In this document: one piece after another, positions 35,288-44,776 of the stretch | Position numbering within the stretch: position 1 is the stretch's first letter | Layout of the letters: each line of letters starts with the position of its first letter | Assembly (NCBI GenBank): GCA_963676345.2 | Contig: CAXXTS010000001.1 | Location: 744,001-808,000 of the forward strand | DNA from: G963665925 sp963676345 | GTDB taxonomy: Bacteria; Bacillota; Clostridia; Peptostreptococcales; Acidaminobacteraceae | Direction of reading: 5' to 3' | DNA: 64,000 nt | Program-made: the position numbers and the translations under genes | Notes under the pieces: model-generated | Seen by the model: only the letters and a program-made list of their open reading frames with translations | The model's database searches: none | Told to the model about the DNA's origin: nothing

Positions 35288-36202
35288 CTACTGAATCCAG
35301 CTGTTTACCAGATCTTCATTCTCTTCCATCCACTGCTTAGCAACATCAACGGGCTCCATGTCTTCGCTTTCTGCGATCATGCCCATAAGGCCACCTAACT
35401 GCTGGTCATCCATCTTGAAGTTCTCGAAGAATGCTGCAACTTCTGGAAGGTCTTCTTTGATGCCAAGACGTGCAACCGTATGAATGTTTTCAGATTCGCC
35501 GTATACACCTTTTGGATCCTCTAGGAATTTCAGATCCCATCTTGCAAACTTCCAGTGTGGCTTCCAACCTGTTACTGCAACCCACTGCTCTTCGTCAACT
35601 GCTTTTTTAAGTGCAGCAGTCATCATTGGACCTGAAGAAGCCATCAGTTCAATATCTGATAGACCATACTCTGTAATTGCATTTTCAGTAGCTTTCATGA
35701 TACCAGCACCTGCATCAATGCCCACGATTTGACCATCAAACTTATCAGCATTTGCATTCATCTCATCAATTGAGTTGATGTCAACATATGTAGGTACAAC
35801 AAGTCCTATTTTTGCACCTTCAAAGTTTGTTCCAAGGTCAACCAGCTCTTCACCGAATTTTTCCATATATGTCTGATGTGTCAGTGGCAGCCAAGCATCC
35901 ATAAATGCGTCATAGTCACCTGAAGCAACTGATGCGAATATTGGTGCAACATCAGCAACGGTTACTTCTACTTCGTAACCCATTTTTTCTTCAAGAATGG
36001 CTTTTGCAAGGTTTGTCATAGCAACACCTTCAGCCCAGTTAACAACACCTAATTTTAGTTCTTTTACTTCTGCTTTTTCTTCTGTTTGCTCTGAACCTGC
36101 TTGTTCACCAGTATCTGCCGGGGCATCTGATCCACCTGCACAACCAGCCAGCACCATCGTAAGCACTAACAGAATCATTCCTAATGATAGAAACTTTTTC
36201 AT
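35288..36202 (-). CDS. opuAC: Glycine betaine/proline ABC transporter substrate-binding lipoprotein
   Basis: A 304-residue lipoprotein of the OpuAC/ProX type with the signal LLVLTMVLAGC (lipidated Cys near residue 21), an acidic linker and then the OpuAC fold starting KELKLGVVNWAEGVAMTNLAKAILE. The betaine-binding region LTHQTYMEKFG near 105 and the AVTGWKPHWKFARWDLKFLED segment near 200 carry aromatic residues of the binding box. The gene is the third in the opuA operon and follows the permease by 14 bp. It captures the quaternary amine outside the cell. Confidence 0.9.
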   Translation of the reverse strand: MKKFLSLGMILLVLTMVLAGCAGGSDAPADTGEQAGSEQTEEKAEVKELKLGVVNWAEGVAMTNLAKAILEEKMGYEVEVTVADVAPIFASVASGDYDAFMDAWLPLTHQTYMEKFGEELVDLGTNFEGAKIGLVVPTYVDINSIDEMNANADKFDGQIVGIDAGAGIMKATENAITEYGLSDIELMASSGPMMTAALKKAVDEEQWVAVTGWKPHWKFARWDLKFLEDPKGVYGESENIHTVARLGIKEDLPEVAAFFENFKMDDQQLGGLMGMIAESEDMEPVDVAKQWMEENEDLVNSWIQ

Positions 36203-36216
36203 AAACTTCCTCCTCC

Positions 36217-37056
36217 TTATTGCTCCATATCTTCATTTTGACCTAATGAGTGGGTTACTCTATCTAATATCATGGCAAGAATAACAATTGCCAAGCCACT
36301 CTCAAAACCTTTACCAATGTTCAGTTGCGTAATACCGTTATAAACTTCAAGACCCAACCCCTTGGCACCAATCATTGCAGAAATAACAACCATTGAAAGT
36401 GCTAACATGATTGTCTGATTTAGACCTGCTAATATGGTTGGCATAGCTAGAGGGAGTTGAACCTTATATAGAAGCTGCTTGCTCGTACACCCAAATGACA
36501 GGGCCGCTTCAACAACTTCTTTAGGCACTTGGCGAATACCTAAATTTGTCAAACGTACTGCTGGTGGCATTGCAAATATAATCGTTGCAATAACACCGGG
36601 CACAGTTCCAAGATTAAAGAACAGAACTGCTGGTATAAGATAAACATATGCCGGCATGGTCTGCATTAAATCAAGAACTGGACGAATGGCACGGTTTGCG
36701 CTTTCATTTCGCGCAGACCAAATACCGGTTGGAATTCCAATCATCAAAGCGATTACTGTGGATATAAGCACCATTGAAAGTGTAATCATGGTCTTGTCCC
36801 AGTAACCCATAAGATATATAAAACCAAGCCCAATTGCACTAAATCCTGCAACTCGACGATTGACAAACTTAAATGTTAATACACCAACAAGTGAAATGAA
36901 AAGAACTGCTGGTATAAATGACAACCCTAAATATGTGAAGTCAACTAACGAATCAATAATAACTTTAATAAACGACCATAGTGGTTTCAGGTTAACCTGC
37001 ATCCAGTCAACCAGATTTTCAAACCCTTCACCAACTCTAATAATATCCATAAGCAC
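36217..37056 (-). CDS. opuAB: Glycine betaine ABC transporter permease
   Basis: A 279-residue ProW-type permease with about seven hydrophobic segments and the EAA-like cytoplasmic loop VEAALSFGCTSKQLLYKVQLPLAMPTILAGLNQTI (near 180-220), diagnostic for the family. It starts 3 bp before the ATPase gene's stop region, with GGAGG before the ATG, and is 14 bp ahead of the binding protein gene. With OpuAA and OpuAC it imports glycine betaine or related osmolytes in response to osmotic stress or as a fermentation substrate. Confidence 0.92.
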   Translation of the reverse strand: MLMDIIRVGEGFENLVDWMQVNLKPLWSFIKVIIDSLVDFTYLGLSFIPAVLFISLVGVLTFKFVNRRVAGFSAIGLGFIYLMGYWDKTMITLSMVLISTVIALMIGIPTGIWSARNESANRAIRPVLDLMQTMPAYVYLIPAVLFFNLGTVPGVIATIIFAMPPAVRLTNLGIRQVPKEVVEAALSFGCTSKQLLYKVQLPLAMPTILAGLNQTIMLALSMVVISAMIGAKGLGLEVYNGITQLNIGKGFESGLAIVILAMILDRVTHSLGQNEDMEQ

Positions 37057-37059
37057 CTC

Positions 37060-38235
37060 CTAGTACAGATTTCGAATGATTGTAGCACGCGTAACAATAC
37101 CCTTGAAGTTGTTCTGATCATCCAAAACAACGATCGGATGACTTGAGTCCCCTGCATGCGGTAACAAATCATTGATGTAAGTTTCTGGCGATGTTTTGTG
37201 AAGTACATCATTTCTTATGACTTCACGGATATCAACATCCACTTTCTTTTTAGCTTCAATTGCTTCATCAAGGAGGACAACGCCCAAATATTTCTTCTCT
37301 TTATCCAGCATAATCACTAAGTCTTCGTCGTGCTCTTCCATAACACGTATAGCTGCACGCAGACCTGCTTTTGGCCTTAATGTTTCAAAAGGCTTTTTCA
37401 TTGCTGTTTCTGCAGTTATAACCTTGGCGCGATTAACCTCTTTAACAAACTCTTCAACGTAGAGACTTGCAGGATTCATCAGGATTTGTTCTGGTGTACC
37501 TACCTGTACAACAGATCCATCCTTCATAATTGCAATTCTGTCCCCAAGCTTTAGGGCTTCGTCAAGATCATGGGTAATGAATATGATTGTTTTCTTCATT
37601 TGATCTTGAAGATCCAAAATTTCATCTTGCATTTGTTTTCTAATCAGCGGGTCAAGGGCACTGAAGGCCTCATCCATCAAAATAATATCAGGATCATTTG
37701 CTAAGGCACGTGCAAGACCGACACGCTGCTGCATCCCACCACTGAGTGAACTTGGATAGGACTCTTCATAGCCTCCAAGCCCAACGAGTTCAATACTCTG
37801 TTTTGCTTTTTCCTGAGCATCCTCTAAGTTGACACCTTGAACATCTAGTCCAAACGTGACATTGTCCAGCACAGATTTATGAGGAAGAAGTCCGAAATTC
37901 TGAAAAACCATGGAAATTTTGCTTCTTCTTATTTGAATCAGCTCTTCCTTTTTTGCTTTTAGAACATCTTCCGCATCAATCAGTACTTCACCCGCGGTTG
38001 GTTCAATCAGTCTGTTGAGACAACGAACAAGCGTTGACTTTCCACTTCCTGACAGACCCATAATGACGAACAGTTCACCTTCTTCTATGTCCATTGATGC
38101 GTTATATACACCAACGGTATGACCTGTTTTTTCTAGAATCTCAAGTTTTGACATGCCCTTTTTGACAAGTTTGGTTACACTTTTAGGCTTTGGTCCAAAA
38201 ATCTTGCTCAGATTCTTAATCGATACTTTTACCAT
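37060..38235 (-). CDS. opuAA: Glycine betaine ABC transporter ATP-binding protein with CBS domains
   Basis: A 391-residue ATPase of the ProV/OpuAA type. N-terminal ABC domain: Walker A GLSGSGKST near 60, signature LSGGMQQR, Walker B ILMDEAFSALD; C-terminal part (about 270-391) holds two CBS repeats, the ionic-strength sensing module. The ATG at 38235 is chosen because GGAGG (AGGAGGTGTCT) precedes it, while the upstream in-frame ATG at 38280 lies in the leader terminator. The leader is about 300 nt and ends with an intrinsic terminator 20 nt before the ribosome binding site. It opens the opuAA-opuAB-opuAC operon. Confidence 0.92.
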   Translation of the reverse strand: MVKVSIKNLSKIFGPKPKSVTKLVKKGMSKLEILEKTGHTVGVYNASMDIEEGELFVIMGLSGSGKSTLVRCLNRLIEPTAGEVLIDAEDVLKAKKEELIQIRRSKISMVFQNFGLLPHKSVLDNVTFGLDVQGVNLEDAQEKAKQSIELVGLGGYEESYPSSLSGGMQQRVGLARALANDPDIILMDEAFSALDPLIRKQMQDEILDLQDQMKKTIIFITHDLDEALKLGDRIAIMKDGSVVQVGTPEQILMNPASLYVEEFVKEVNRAKVITAETAMKKPFETLRPKAGLRAAIRVMEEHDEDLVIMLDKEKKYLGVVLLDEAIEAKKKVDVDIREVIRNDVLHKTSPETYINDLLPHAGDSSHPIVVLDDQNNFKGIVTRATIIRNLY

Positions 38236-38252
38236 AGACACCTCCTGGATAA

Positions 38253-38297
38253 TAAAAAAAGACACCCTAATTCTGTACAAAACAGAATTAGAGTGCC
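38253..38297 (-). terminator. Intrinsic terminator just before the opuAA ribosome binding site
   Basis: On the minus strand CACTCTAATTCTGT pairs with ACAGAATTAGGGTG around TTTGT, then TCTTTTTTTA. It ends about 15 nt before AGGAGG. This is the position of an attenuator rather than a normal end of a transcript. Confidence 0.82.
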
Positions 38298-38549
38298 TAA
38301 ACTTCGCTCGTAAGCTCGTATTACACCATCAATAATGATAGCATAGCTCATGACCACATGATCCTGAGCAGACCCCAGTTCTAATAATTAAACGTTTTTC
38401 ATTCACTCTTTCATATCGAATACAGTTTCAAGCCTTTGTACTCTCCCTCACATGTTCAAACAACTCTGCAAATCGACATATTGACATACATTGAATGCAT
38501 AGTTGAACTCGCATGTATATTACTCAAGCGAATTACTTCACCAATTTAT

Positions 38550-38578
38550 ATTATACCAACTTTATGTCAATTAGTCAA
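38550..38578 (-). promoter_or_regulatory. opuA promoter
   Basis: Minus strand -35 TTGACT (38573-38578) and -10 TATAAT (38550-38555), 17 bp apart. Confidence 0.8.
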
Positions 38579-38609
38579 TGTTCTGACATTTGGAAAGCGT
38601 TTGCTATTT

Positions 38610-40526
38610 TTATGAATGATCATTTAAAACCATGTGCACCACTGCGCCGCCAGCTTGTCCATTTGATATAGAAAGCTCGCCTCCAAGCAGGTTCTTAACA
38701 AGCTGATAGACACGTGTCAACCCCATACCAGAGCCCTTCATGCCCATAGACTTTTTATACAAAGGTTCAAAAATATAGTTTAATAAATCTGCATCAATAC
38801 CGCTGCCATTGTCGCGGTACTCAATTTCTATACCGCCTCGAAACGGTCTAACATCTATCCTTATTTCACATGTGCTTTCAAACTTGCAACCATGCTTGAA
38901 TGAATTGTCTATCAGTTTTTCGAATACCTCTTGAAGTGCCCCTTCATAACTTCTTGCCATAATGTCAGATGGACAGTTCATATGGATTTTTTTTGCAAGG
39001 GATGTATTTGAATCTCCAAGAGCTCTTACAGCAGCTTCAATTTCGCTGCGTATTGAAATGCTTTTAAGCGATTTCACTTGATACTCAACTGGCATCTCCT
39101 TTAAATAGTCTATAATGACCTTGGACTTTTTAAGTTGAGTCATAATGAGTTCTAAACTTTCTTCAAACTCTATGATAGCCTCATGTGCTGCAGTCTTTAC
39201 TGCACCTTCCTTTGTATCATTTTTCTTTTTAAGCTCTTTAAGCTGGCCCTGCAAATAAGATGCTGATGTGATGCATATTCCCAGTGGGGTATTCAGCTCA
39301 TGTGATATCCGTACACTGATTCGACCAAGGGCTGAAAGCTTTTCACTTTCAATGAGTTTTTCCTGTGCTTCCTTTAGGTCAAGAATGGCTGTATTCAGCT
39401 TTACATTTGATTCACGCAGTGCATCATTTGTATTTGTCAGCTGCCACGTACGCTCCCGAACTTGATCTTCCATAGAGTCATGCGCTTCATTAAGTGCTGT
39501 CATTAGGTGAATAAACTCATTTTGAAGCACTCCAAACTCATCATTCCATTGGTATTTAAAATAAACCTGCTGCCGGTTACCATGAATCCGCTTTATGCCA
39601 TCTATCATTTCTTGGATTGGCTTTGTTAAATGACTCGAAAGCGTATAGCCTGAAACAATAATAATGATCAGTGCTGTACAAAACAAAAGAATCATCCAGT
39701 GCTGAATTTCAACGACGGGTGCAAAGGCAATTCTTGATGGTGTCTGGGCTAAAATTCCCCAGCCAGTTTCATGCATCTGTATGTAGGCAACCAGTTTTTC
39801 TTCCCCGTTATATACATACTTGGCAATGCCCTCTTGACCTGCAATGACATTTTTGACCGGAGATAAAAAGGAGATGTCGCTGATTTCGTCTTCCATGTTG
39901 ATTTTCGGATGAAAAATCACCTTTCCTTTATGATCTACTACATATGCATATTTCTCGCTTTCTTTATTATAAACTTGAAGAAACCGTTCAAGTGAGGATA
40001 AGTCAATACTCGCACCGATAACTCCGGTTATTTCTTCGTCTACAATAATAGGTGCAGCAATAACTGCAATAGGTTGTCCTGTACTTCTTGAAATAATCAC
40101 ATCAGAAACATAAGTTTGACCGGCTATGGCTTGATGAAAATAGGTTCTGTCAAGTCGACTGCCTAAGGTGTCGAGATGGGAAGTTTTGTAATACTGCATG
40201 CCCTCTTTATCAATTAAAAAAATCTGTGAAATATTCTCGTTCATTCGTACAACTTGTCTTAAAAATCGGTCCGTTTCAAGAAACCCATAATGTTGTACTT
40301 CCTTTGCCTCTGTAAGCATACTCACACTGAATTTAATATCTGAAAAAAAGAGATTAAAGCTCTCGGTAAGCATTTGCGCAACATCCATATTACGCGCATA
40401 TACTTCTTCTTCAAATTTCTTTTCAAGCTTATCACTTATTACAATAAAGAATATTGAAACAATCCACAACATAGTCGCTGTTAGGAGCAGAAATGTCTTA
40501 AATTTAACACTCTGATACCACTTCAT
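38610..40526 (-). CDS. Cache-domain sensor histidine kinase (orphan)
   Basis: A 638-residue kinase: transmembrane helix near 10-30, an extracytoplasmic dCache-like sensor (about 32-280, with YYKTSHLDTLGSRLDRTYFHQAIAG and GVIGASIDLSSL), a second helix near 283-303, HAMP-like linker and coiled coil, then the HisKA region LGRISVRISHELNTPLG near 405 and the HATPase with DNSFKHG, DNGSGID and GMGLTRVYQLVK. No response regulator gene is adjacent. It is the gene before the opuA operon on the same strand, but about 375 bp and a promoter separate them, so no regulatory link is shown. Sensor ligands of Cache kinases are often amino acids or organic acids. Confidence 0.9.
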   Translation of the reverse strand: MKWYQSVKFKTFLLLTATMLWIVSIFFIVISDKLEKKFEEEVYARNMDVAQMLTESFNLFFSDIKFSVSMLTEAKEVQHYGFLETDRFLRQVVRMNENISQIFLIDKEGMQYYKTSHLDTLGSRLDRTYFHQAIAGQTYVSDVIISRSTGQPIAVIAAPIIVDEEITGVIGASIDLSSLERFLQVYNKESEKYAYVVDHKGKVIFHPKINMEDEISDISFLSPVKNVIAGQEGIAKYVYNGEEKLVAYIQMHETGWGILAQTPSRIAFAPVVEIQHWMILLFCTALIIIIVSGYTLSSHLTKPIQEMIDGIKRIHGNRQQVYFKYQWNDEFGVLQNEFIHLMTALNEAHDSMEDQVRERTWQLTNTNDALRESNVKLNTAILDLKEAQEKLIESEKLSALGRISVRISHELNTPLGICITSASYLQGQLKELKKKNDTKEGAVKTAAHEAIIEFEESLELIMTQLKKSKVIIDYLKEMPVEYQVKSLKSISIRSEIEAAVRALGDSNTSLAKKIHMNCPSDIMARSYEGALQEVFEKLIDNSFKHGCKFESTCEIRIDVRPFRGGIEIEYRDNGSGIDADLLNYIFEPLYKKSMGMKGSGMGLTRVYQLVKNLLGGELSISNGQAGGAVVHMVLNDHS

Positions 40527-40618
40527 AAGTTCACCCCCTTATATTCTATCTATACTCAAAACAAAAGGGCAACAACCATATTTGAATCCGCCAAGCCATC
40601 TAGCAGATGCGTGTGAAA

Positions 40619-40647
40619 TTGATTTTAAGATAAAAATATGGTACACT
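40619..40647 (+). promoter_or_regulatory. Candidate luxS promoter
   Basis: TTGATT (40619-40624) and TACACT (40642-40647) with a 17-bp spacer. The leader also holds an imperfect hairpin, AACCCAAAT (40665-40673) with ATTTGGGTT (40694-40702). Confidence 0.55.
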
Positions 40648-40725
40648 TCACGAAATGAATATTGAACCCAAATACGTCATTAATTACATGCTCATTTGGG
40701 TTAAGCCCAATCAGGAGGAATAGAT

Positions 40726-41205
40726 ATGGAAAAAATTGAAAGTTTTCAAGTGGATCACAATGTACTGCTTGAAGGATTATACGTTTCACGCGTTGATAAA
40801 ATAAAAAATGCCGTCTTAACCACTTATGACATACGCATGAAAATACCAAATGCAGGCGACTATATCTCACCAAAATCAGCGCATACACTTGAGCACTTGC
40901 TCGCTACTTTTTTTAGAGCCAATGACACGCTTAAAGATCAGGTGGTATACTTCGGCCCAATGGGATGCCAAACAGGCATGTACCTCATTCTAGGCATTGA
41001 GCTTACACCTAAAGAGCTTAGCACTTACCTCATTGAAGCCATGCGTTTTATTGTTGACTTTGAAGGGGAACTGCCAGGAAATAAGAAAATCGAATGTGGT
41101 CAGTATCAGCTTCACGACCTTGAAGCGGCTAAAAAAGATGCTGCTGATTATCTTAAAGTTCTTGAAAACATTGACGATTCAAGAATGACTTACACATACA
41201 TTTAG
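40726..41205 (+). CDS. luxS: S-ribosylhomocysteine lyase LuxS
   Basis: LuxS cleaves S-ribosylhomocysteine to homocysteine and the AI-2 precursor DPD, recycling the activated methyl cycle. The 159-residue product has the zinc site HTLEH (H53, H57), C124 in ECGQ and the catalytic cysteine region GPMGCQTG (C81). AGGAGG precedes the ATG by about 8 nt. Single gene on the plus strand between the kinase and the ABC genes, ending at a strong bidirectional terminator. Length and motifs match the family fully. Confidence 0.97.
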   Translation: MEKIESFQVDHNVLLEGLYVSRVDKIKNAVLTTYDIRMKIPNAGDYISPKSAHTLEHLLATFFRANDTLKDQVVYFGPMGCQTGMYLILGIELTPKELSTYLIEAMRFIVDFEGELPGNKKIECGQYQLHDLEAAKKDAADYLKVLENIDDSRMTYTYI

Positions 41206-41214
41206 TTCAGACTA

Positions 41215-41265
41215 TAAAAGCCAGCAGGCTTGGTGCACTTAGCACTAAACCTGCTGGCTTTTAAA
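41215..41265. terminator. Bidirectional terminator between luxS and the ABC gene
   Basis: AAAAGCCAGCAGG and CCTGCTGGCTTTT form a 12-13 bp stem with a longer loop. Suitable for both strands. Confidence 0.88.
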
Positions 41266-41289
41266 TCTATTCGTTGTCTTTACGAACAC

Positions 41290-43026
41290 TTAAATTGCCC
41301 ATTCTTTTGCGCGTTCCATCTCCTCAATCATTTCATAATATGCGCCTCTATGTTTTACTAAAGATGCGTGCGTACCACTTTCATCAACCACACCACTTTT
41401 TAGAACAACAATTTTATCTGCTTCTCGTATCGTATTCAATCGATGCGCAATCACAATAACTGTCTTTTTCTTAGTCAGTTCTCTTATTGAGCGGCGAATT
41501 TCAAATTCATTATCAGCATCTAGAGACGCAGTTGCTTCATCCAAAAGAATAATAGGTGCATCTTTTAATACAGCTCTAGCAATCGAGATCCGTTGCTTCT
41601 CTCCGCCTGATAAGGTGCTGCCCCCTTCTCCAATAATGGTTTCATAGCCATTTTCCATTGCTTGAACAAAAACATGACAATTTGCAACCTTGGCAGCTTG
41701 AAGTATTTCATCACGTGTTGCCCCAGGTTTTCCAATTGCAATATTATTGAACACAGTGTCATTCAATAGATATACCTCTTGAAAAACCATCCCTACATGT
41801 TTCATCAGCACATCTGGTTGAATGCGTCTTATATCTTTTCCACCAATTTTTATAACCCCTGCGTCCACATCCCAAAATCTCGAAATGAGGCTTGTGATCG
41901 TTGTTTTTCCAGACCCAGAGGGGCCAATAAGTGCCGTCATTTCCCCTTCTCGAGCTTGAAAAGTTAAATTGTTAATGACAGGTACACCAGGTTCATATTC
42001 GAATTTTACGTTTTCAAAACTTATATTATAGTGATCAAAGACTGGGTCTTGTTTATTTGGCTCTTCTATATACGGCATCGGTTTATGCATGTAAATCTTC
42101 TTAAGTCGTTTGGCTGCAAGCTTTAAATATCTAAACTCTCCATATAGCGCACCAAATCCACGTAAAATATTCACAAGTGAAATATTGATGACCATAAAGG
42201 TTAAGAAGGTGTCTTTAGAAATCATACCGTTCCCATATTTTATAGTCGCAACGAGCAACAATATTGGAAAGCTCAGATCGACCAGCACTTGAAATAAGAG
42301 TACAAATGGCACTATCGTAACTTCTGTTTTAATACACTCTTTTTTGAAATCTTTAAAAGCATTCTCCAGGCGTTCAAATTTTTCCCCTACCATATTATGC
42401 GACTTAAATACCTGAATACCTGAAAGATACTCCACCATTCTTGAAATCATGTGATTCATAACTTGCTTTTTCTTATTTCCCGCACGCTCAAGGACCTTAC
42501 CACCAACAAACATAATCGGCATCGCTATAGCAACTACAAACAGTTGAATGAGACCCAATTGCACATCAATAAAAAATGTAATGCACATTAAATAACCACT
42601 CAAAAAAATAATTTTGATAAGATCACTTGTATTGTGTGTAATGACTTTTTCTAAGTCTTGCAAATCTGTCGTCATAACATTGGTTAATGTGCCAATACTA
42701 TTTTTGTTAAAAAATCCCAGGTTCAAGTTACGAACATGATCTCCAATGGATATTCTTGATTTCTCAATTATTCTTGCTCCGCGGCACTGTATCATTGTGT
42801 ATCCAGTTGAATTCACTACAACCCTAAGAAAAAAAGCCACTATAAGCAGAAGACTATATAGCTGAATGTTTTCAAGTGTTAAAGTCTGATGTATCATTTT
42901 CTTTAACACAATATACATCGTACCGAAAAATACCATGTTCAGAAGTGTATCCAGTGTAAGCAGTGCAATTGGCTTATACATTTTCTTGGCATCGTTTCCA
43001 AGTACAAATTTAATATCTGATAGCAT
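41290..43026 (-). CDS. ABC transporter, fused membrane/ATPase half (YbtQ-like)
   Basis: A 578-residue exporter-fold half-transporter: about six membrane helices in residues 20-300, then an ABC domain with Walker A GPSGSGKTT near 373, signature LSGGEKQR and Walker B ILLDEATASLD. It follows a similar half-transporter gene with one nucleotide between them, so the two probably form a heterodimer. Heterodimers of this fold next to an AraC regulator and ECF genes resemble the siderophore importers YbtPQ. It is at the end of the operon. The direction of transport cannot be proved by sequence. Confidence 0.85.
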   Translation of the reverse strand: MLSDIKFVLGNDAKKMYKPIALLTLDTLLNMVFFGTMYIVLKKMIHQTLTLENIQLYSLLLIVAFFLRVVVNSTGYTMIQCRGARIIEKSRISIGDHVRNLNLGFFNKNSIGTLTNVMTTDLQDLEKVITHNTSDLIKIIFLSGYLMCITFFIDVQLGLIQLFVVAIAMPIMFVGGKVLERAGNKKKQVMNHMISRMVEYLSGIQVFKSHNMVGEKFERLENAFKDFKKECIKTEVTIVPFVLLFQVLVDLSFPILLLVATIKYGNGMISKDTFLTFMVINISLVNILRGFGALYGEFRYLKLAAKRLKKIYMHKPMPYIEEPNKQDPVFDHYNISFENVKFEYEPGVPVINNLTFQAREGEMTALIGPSGSGKTTITSLISRFWDVDAGVIKIGGKDIRRIQPDVLMKHVGMVFQEVYLLNDTVFNNIAIGKPGATRDEILQAAKVANCHVFVQAMENGYETIIGEGGSTLSGGEKQRISIARAVLKDAPIILLDEATASLDADNEFEIRRSIRELTKKKTVIVIAHRLNTIREADKIVVLKSGVVDESGTHASLVKHRGAYYEMIEEMERAKEWAI

Positions 43027-43027
43027 G

Positions 43028-44767
43028 TTAAGCCCCTCTTTCTACAATTTGTGCATCATACTGTGTCCATAAACCATGGTACAGACCACCCTTTTTCATA
43101 AGTTCATTATGCGTTCCGGATTCCACCACTCGACCTTCATCAAGAACGACGATACAATCAGCATTTTTTATTGTGTATAGCCTGTGCGCAATAACAATCG
43201 CCGTTTTGTTTTCAAGTAATTTTTCCAAAGCCATTTGAATTTTACTCTCGTTTTCAATATCTGAGTAGGACGTAATTTCATCAAGTACAACAATTGAACT
43301 GTTCTTTAAAATTGCCCTAGCAACGGATATGCGTTGCTTTTCGCCGCCACTCAACTTTATCCCTTTTTCCCCGAGAATTGTATCGTAACCTTCTGGTAAT
43401 GACTGAATCAAGTCATGAATCTGAGCTTTTTTACTTGCGTCGATAATAGCTTCATCAGAACAATCCAGGCCCATGCGTATATTTTCACGTACAGTATCAT
43501 GTAAAATGAATACATCTTGAAACACAAACGATATGTGATTCATCAGATTCGCCATTTCAAAATCCTTAATATCATGGCCGTCAATTCGTATAGACCCGCA
43601 TTCCACATCCCAAAATCGTCCTAGTAACTGTCCAATTGTTGTTTTCCCTGACCCAGAAGGCCCTACTAGAGCAATGACCTTTCCTGGCTCAATTTTCAAG
43701 CTGAAATCTTTGACCACCCATTCCTTTTTATATTTGAAAGAAATATGATCATATTCTATTTGACCCTCTAGTGCGCTCTGTAAAACGATTGATCCTTCTC
43801 TTTGAACTTCTTCCTCCAGTAATGCTTGGACTTTTCCAGCCCCTTCTAGCAGCATGGAAAAATTCATACCAAACTCGAGCAAATGTTTAAATGAAGCAAG
43901 AAAATTACTACACAGTACTAAAAACATAATGTAAACGGATGCAGATATACGTCCGGTCAAGAAAAGCCAACCACCAGCTGGAATTATGAACAATAATCCC
44001 GAATCTATTAGAACTAGAAATATGCCATAGTTCTTTGCACTTTTCCGTGTCATATCCTCCCATAAATCCGCATACTCTCTTGTAACATCTGTATAATTCT
44101 TAAAAGACTTTGCACTTAAGTTAAATGCTTTCATAACATTAATGCCGTTAACATACTGAATAATCGTACTATTCAACTTATGGAGAAGTTTATGATACTT
44201 GTTCATATTCTCCTCCATCCCCTTAAACATGGTCATTTGAGCCAAGAGGCCAAGGATGATTGGCAGCAATAGTATGCAAGCAAGTATCCAGTTCAAATAG
44301 AGCAAGTAGCCAATTATTATAAGTGGCGCTACTACGGCAGCCGCTAAATCTGGAATTTGATGCGCTATAAAGTTTTCAAGGCGCTCAACGTCTTCATTAA
44401 GCGTTTTTTTGATTCCCCCAAGTGTTGATTCCGTAAAGTAACCCATATTTAGTTTGGCTAAATGTTTAACTGCCTTCATTCTCAGTTCATAGAGAATCGT
44501 GAAGGCCGCAACATGGGAAAATACACCTGATGCAAGAAAAGACACCAGTCTAATTAGAACAATAAAACATACAAGAAACACTTTAGATTTTAAGGTGTCA
44601 TAAGTCATGTCACCATCGATCATCCCCATTATGATTGAGGCCATAAGTAAATACGGCACAATGGCAAGTAGTGCACTTGTCACACTTAGAACAGCTGAAG
44701 CATAGAGTTTATACCGCTCTTTTCCTGAAACATCTAAAAGAAAGGTAAAGTTCTTCTTAAAGTTCAT
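43028..44767 (-). CDS. ABC transporter, fused membrane/ATPase half (YbtP-like)
   Basis: A 579-residue half-transporter with about six membrane helices and an ABC domain with Walker A GPSGSGKTT near 362, signature LSGGEKQR and a Walker B IVVLDEITSYSD. The T-S-Y-S-D in place of the usual T-A-S-L-D suggests a degenerate catalytic site in one half, common in heterodimeric ABC proteins. It lies 9 bp after the S-component gene and 1 bp before its partner. Confidence 0.85.
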   Translation of the reverse strand: MNFKKNFTFLLDVSGKERYKLYASAVLSVTSALLAIVPYLLMASIIMGMIDGDMTYDTLKSKVFLVCFIVLIRLVSFLASGVFSHVAAFTILYELRMKAVKHLAKLNMGYFTESTLGGIKKTLNEDVERLENFIAHQIPDLAAAVVAPLIIIGYLLYLNWILACILLLPIILGLLAQMTMFKGMEENMNKYHKLLHKLNSTIIQYVNGINVMKAFNLSAKSFKNYTDVTREYADLWEDMTRKSAKNYGIFLVLIDSGLLFIIPAGGWLFLTGRISASVYIMFLVLCSNFLASFKHLLEFGMNFSMLLEGAGKVQALLEEEVQREGSIVLQSALEGQIEYDHISFKYKKEWVVKDFSLKIEPGKVIALVGPSGSGKTTIGQLLGRFWDVECGSIRIDGHDIKDFEMANLMNHISFVFQDVFILHDTVRENIRMGLDCSDEAIIDASKKAQIHDLIQSLPEGYDTILGEKGIKLSGGEKQRISVARAILKNSSIVVLDEITSYSDIENESKIQMALEKLLENKTAIVIAHRLYTIKNADCIVVLDEGRVVESGTHNELMKKGGLYHGLWTQYDAQIVERGA

Positions 44768-44776
44768 TTTAACCTC

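Larger units (their letters stand above)
38236..38609 (-). promoter_or_regulatory. opuA leader with putative attenuator
   Basis: Minus-strand transcription from about 38543 gives a roughly 300-nt leader. A perfect-looking sigma-70 promoter (TTGACT and TATAAT, 17-bp spacing) lies at 38550-38578. Inverted repeats GTTCAA/TTGAAC and GCTCA/TGAGC suggest folded RNA. No known riboswitch consensus was recognised. Confidence 0.6.

Noticed and set aside
38236..38609. Known riboswitch (c-di-AMP ydaO, glycine, guanidine) in the opuA leader
   Set aside because: The conserved core sequences of these classes are not recognisable in the leader.
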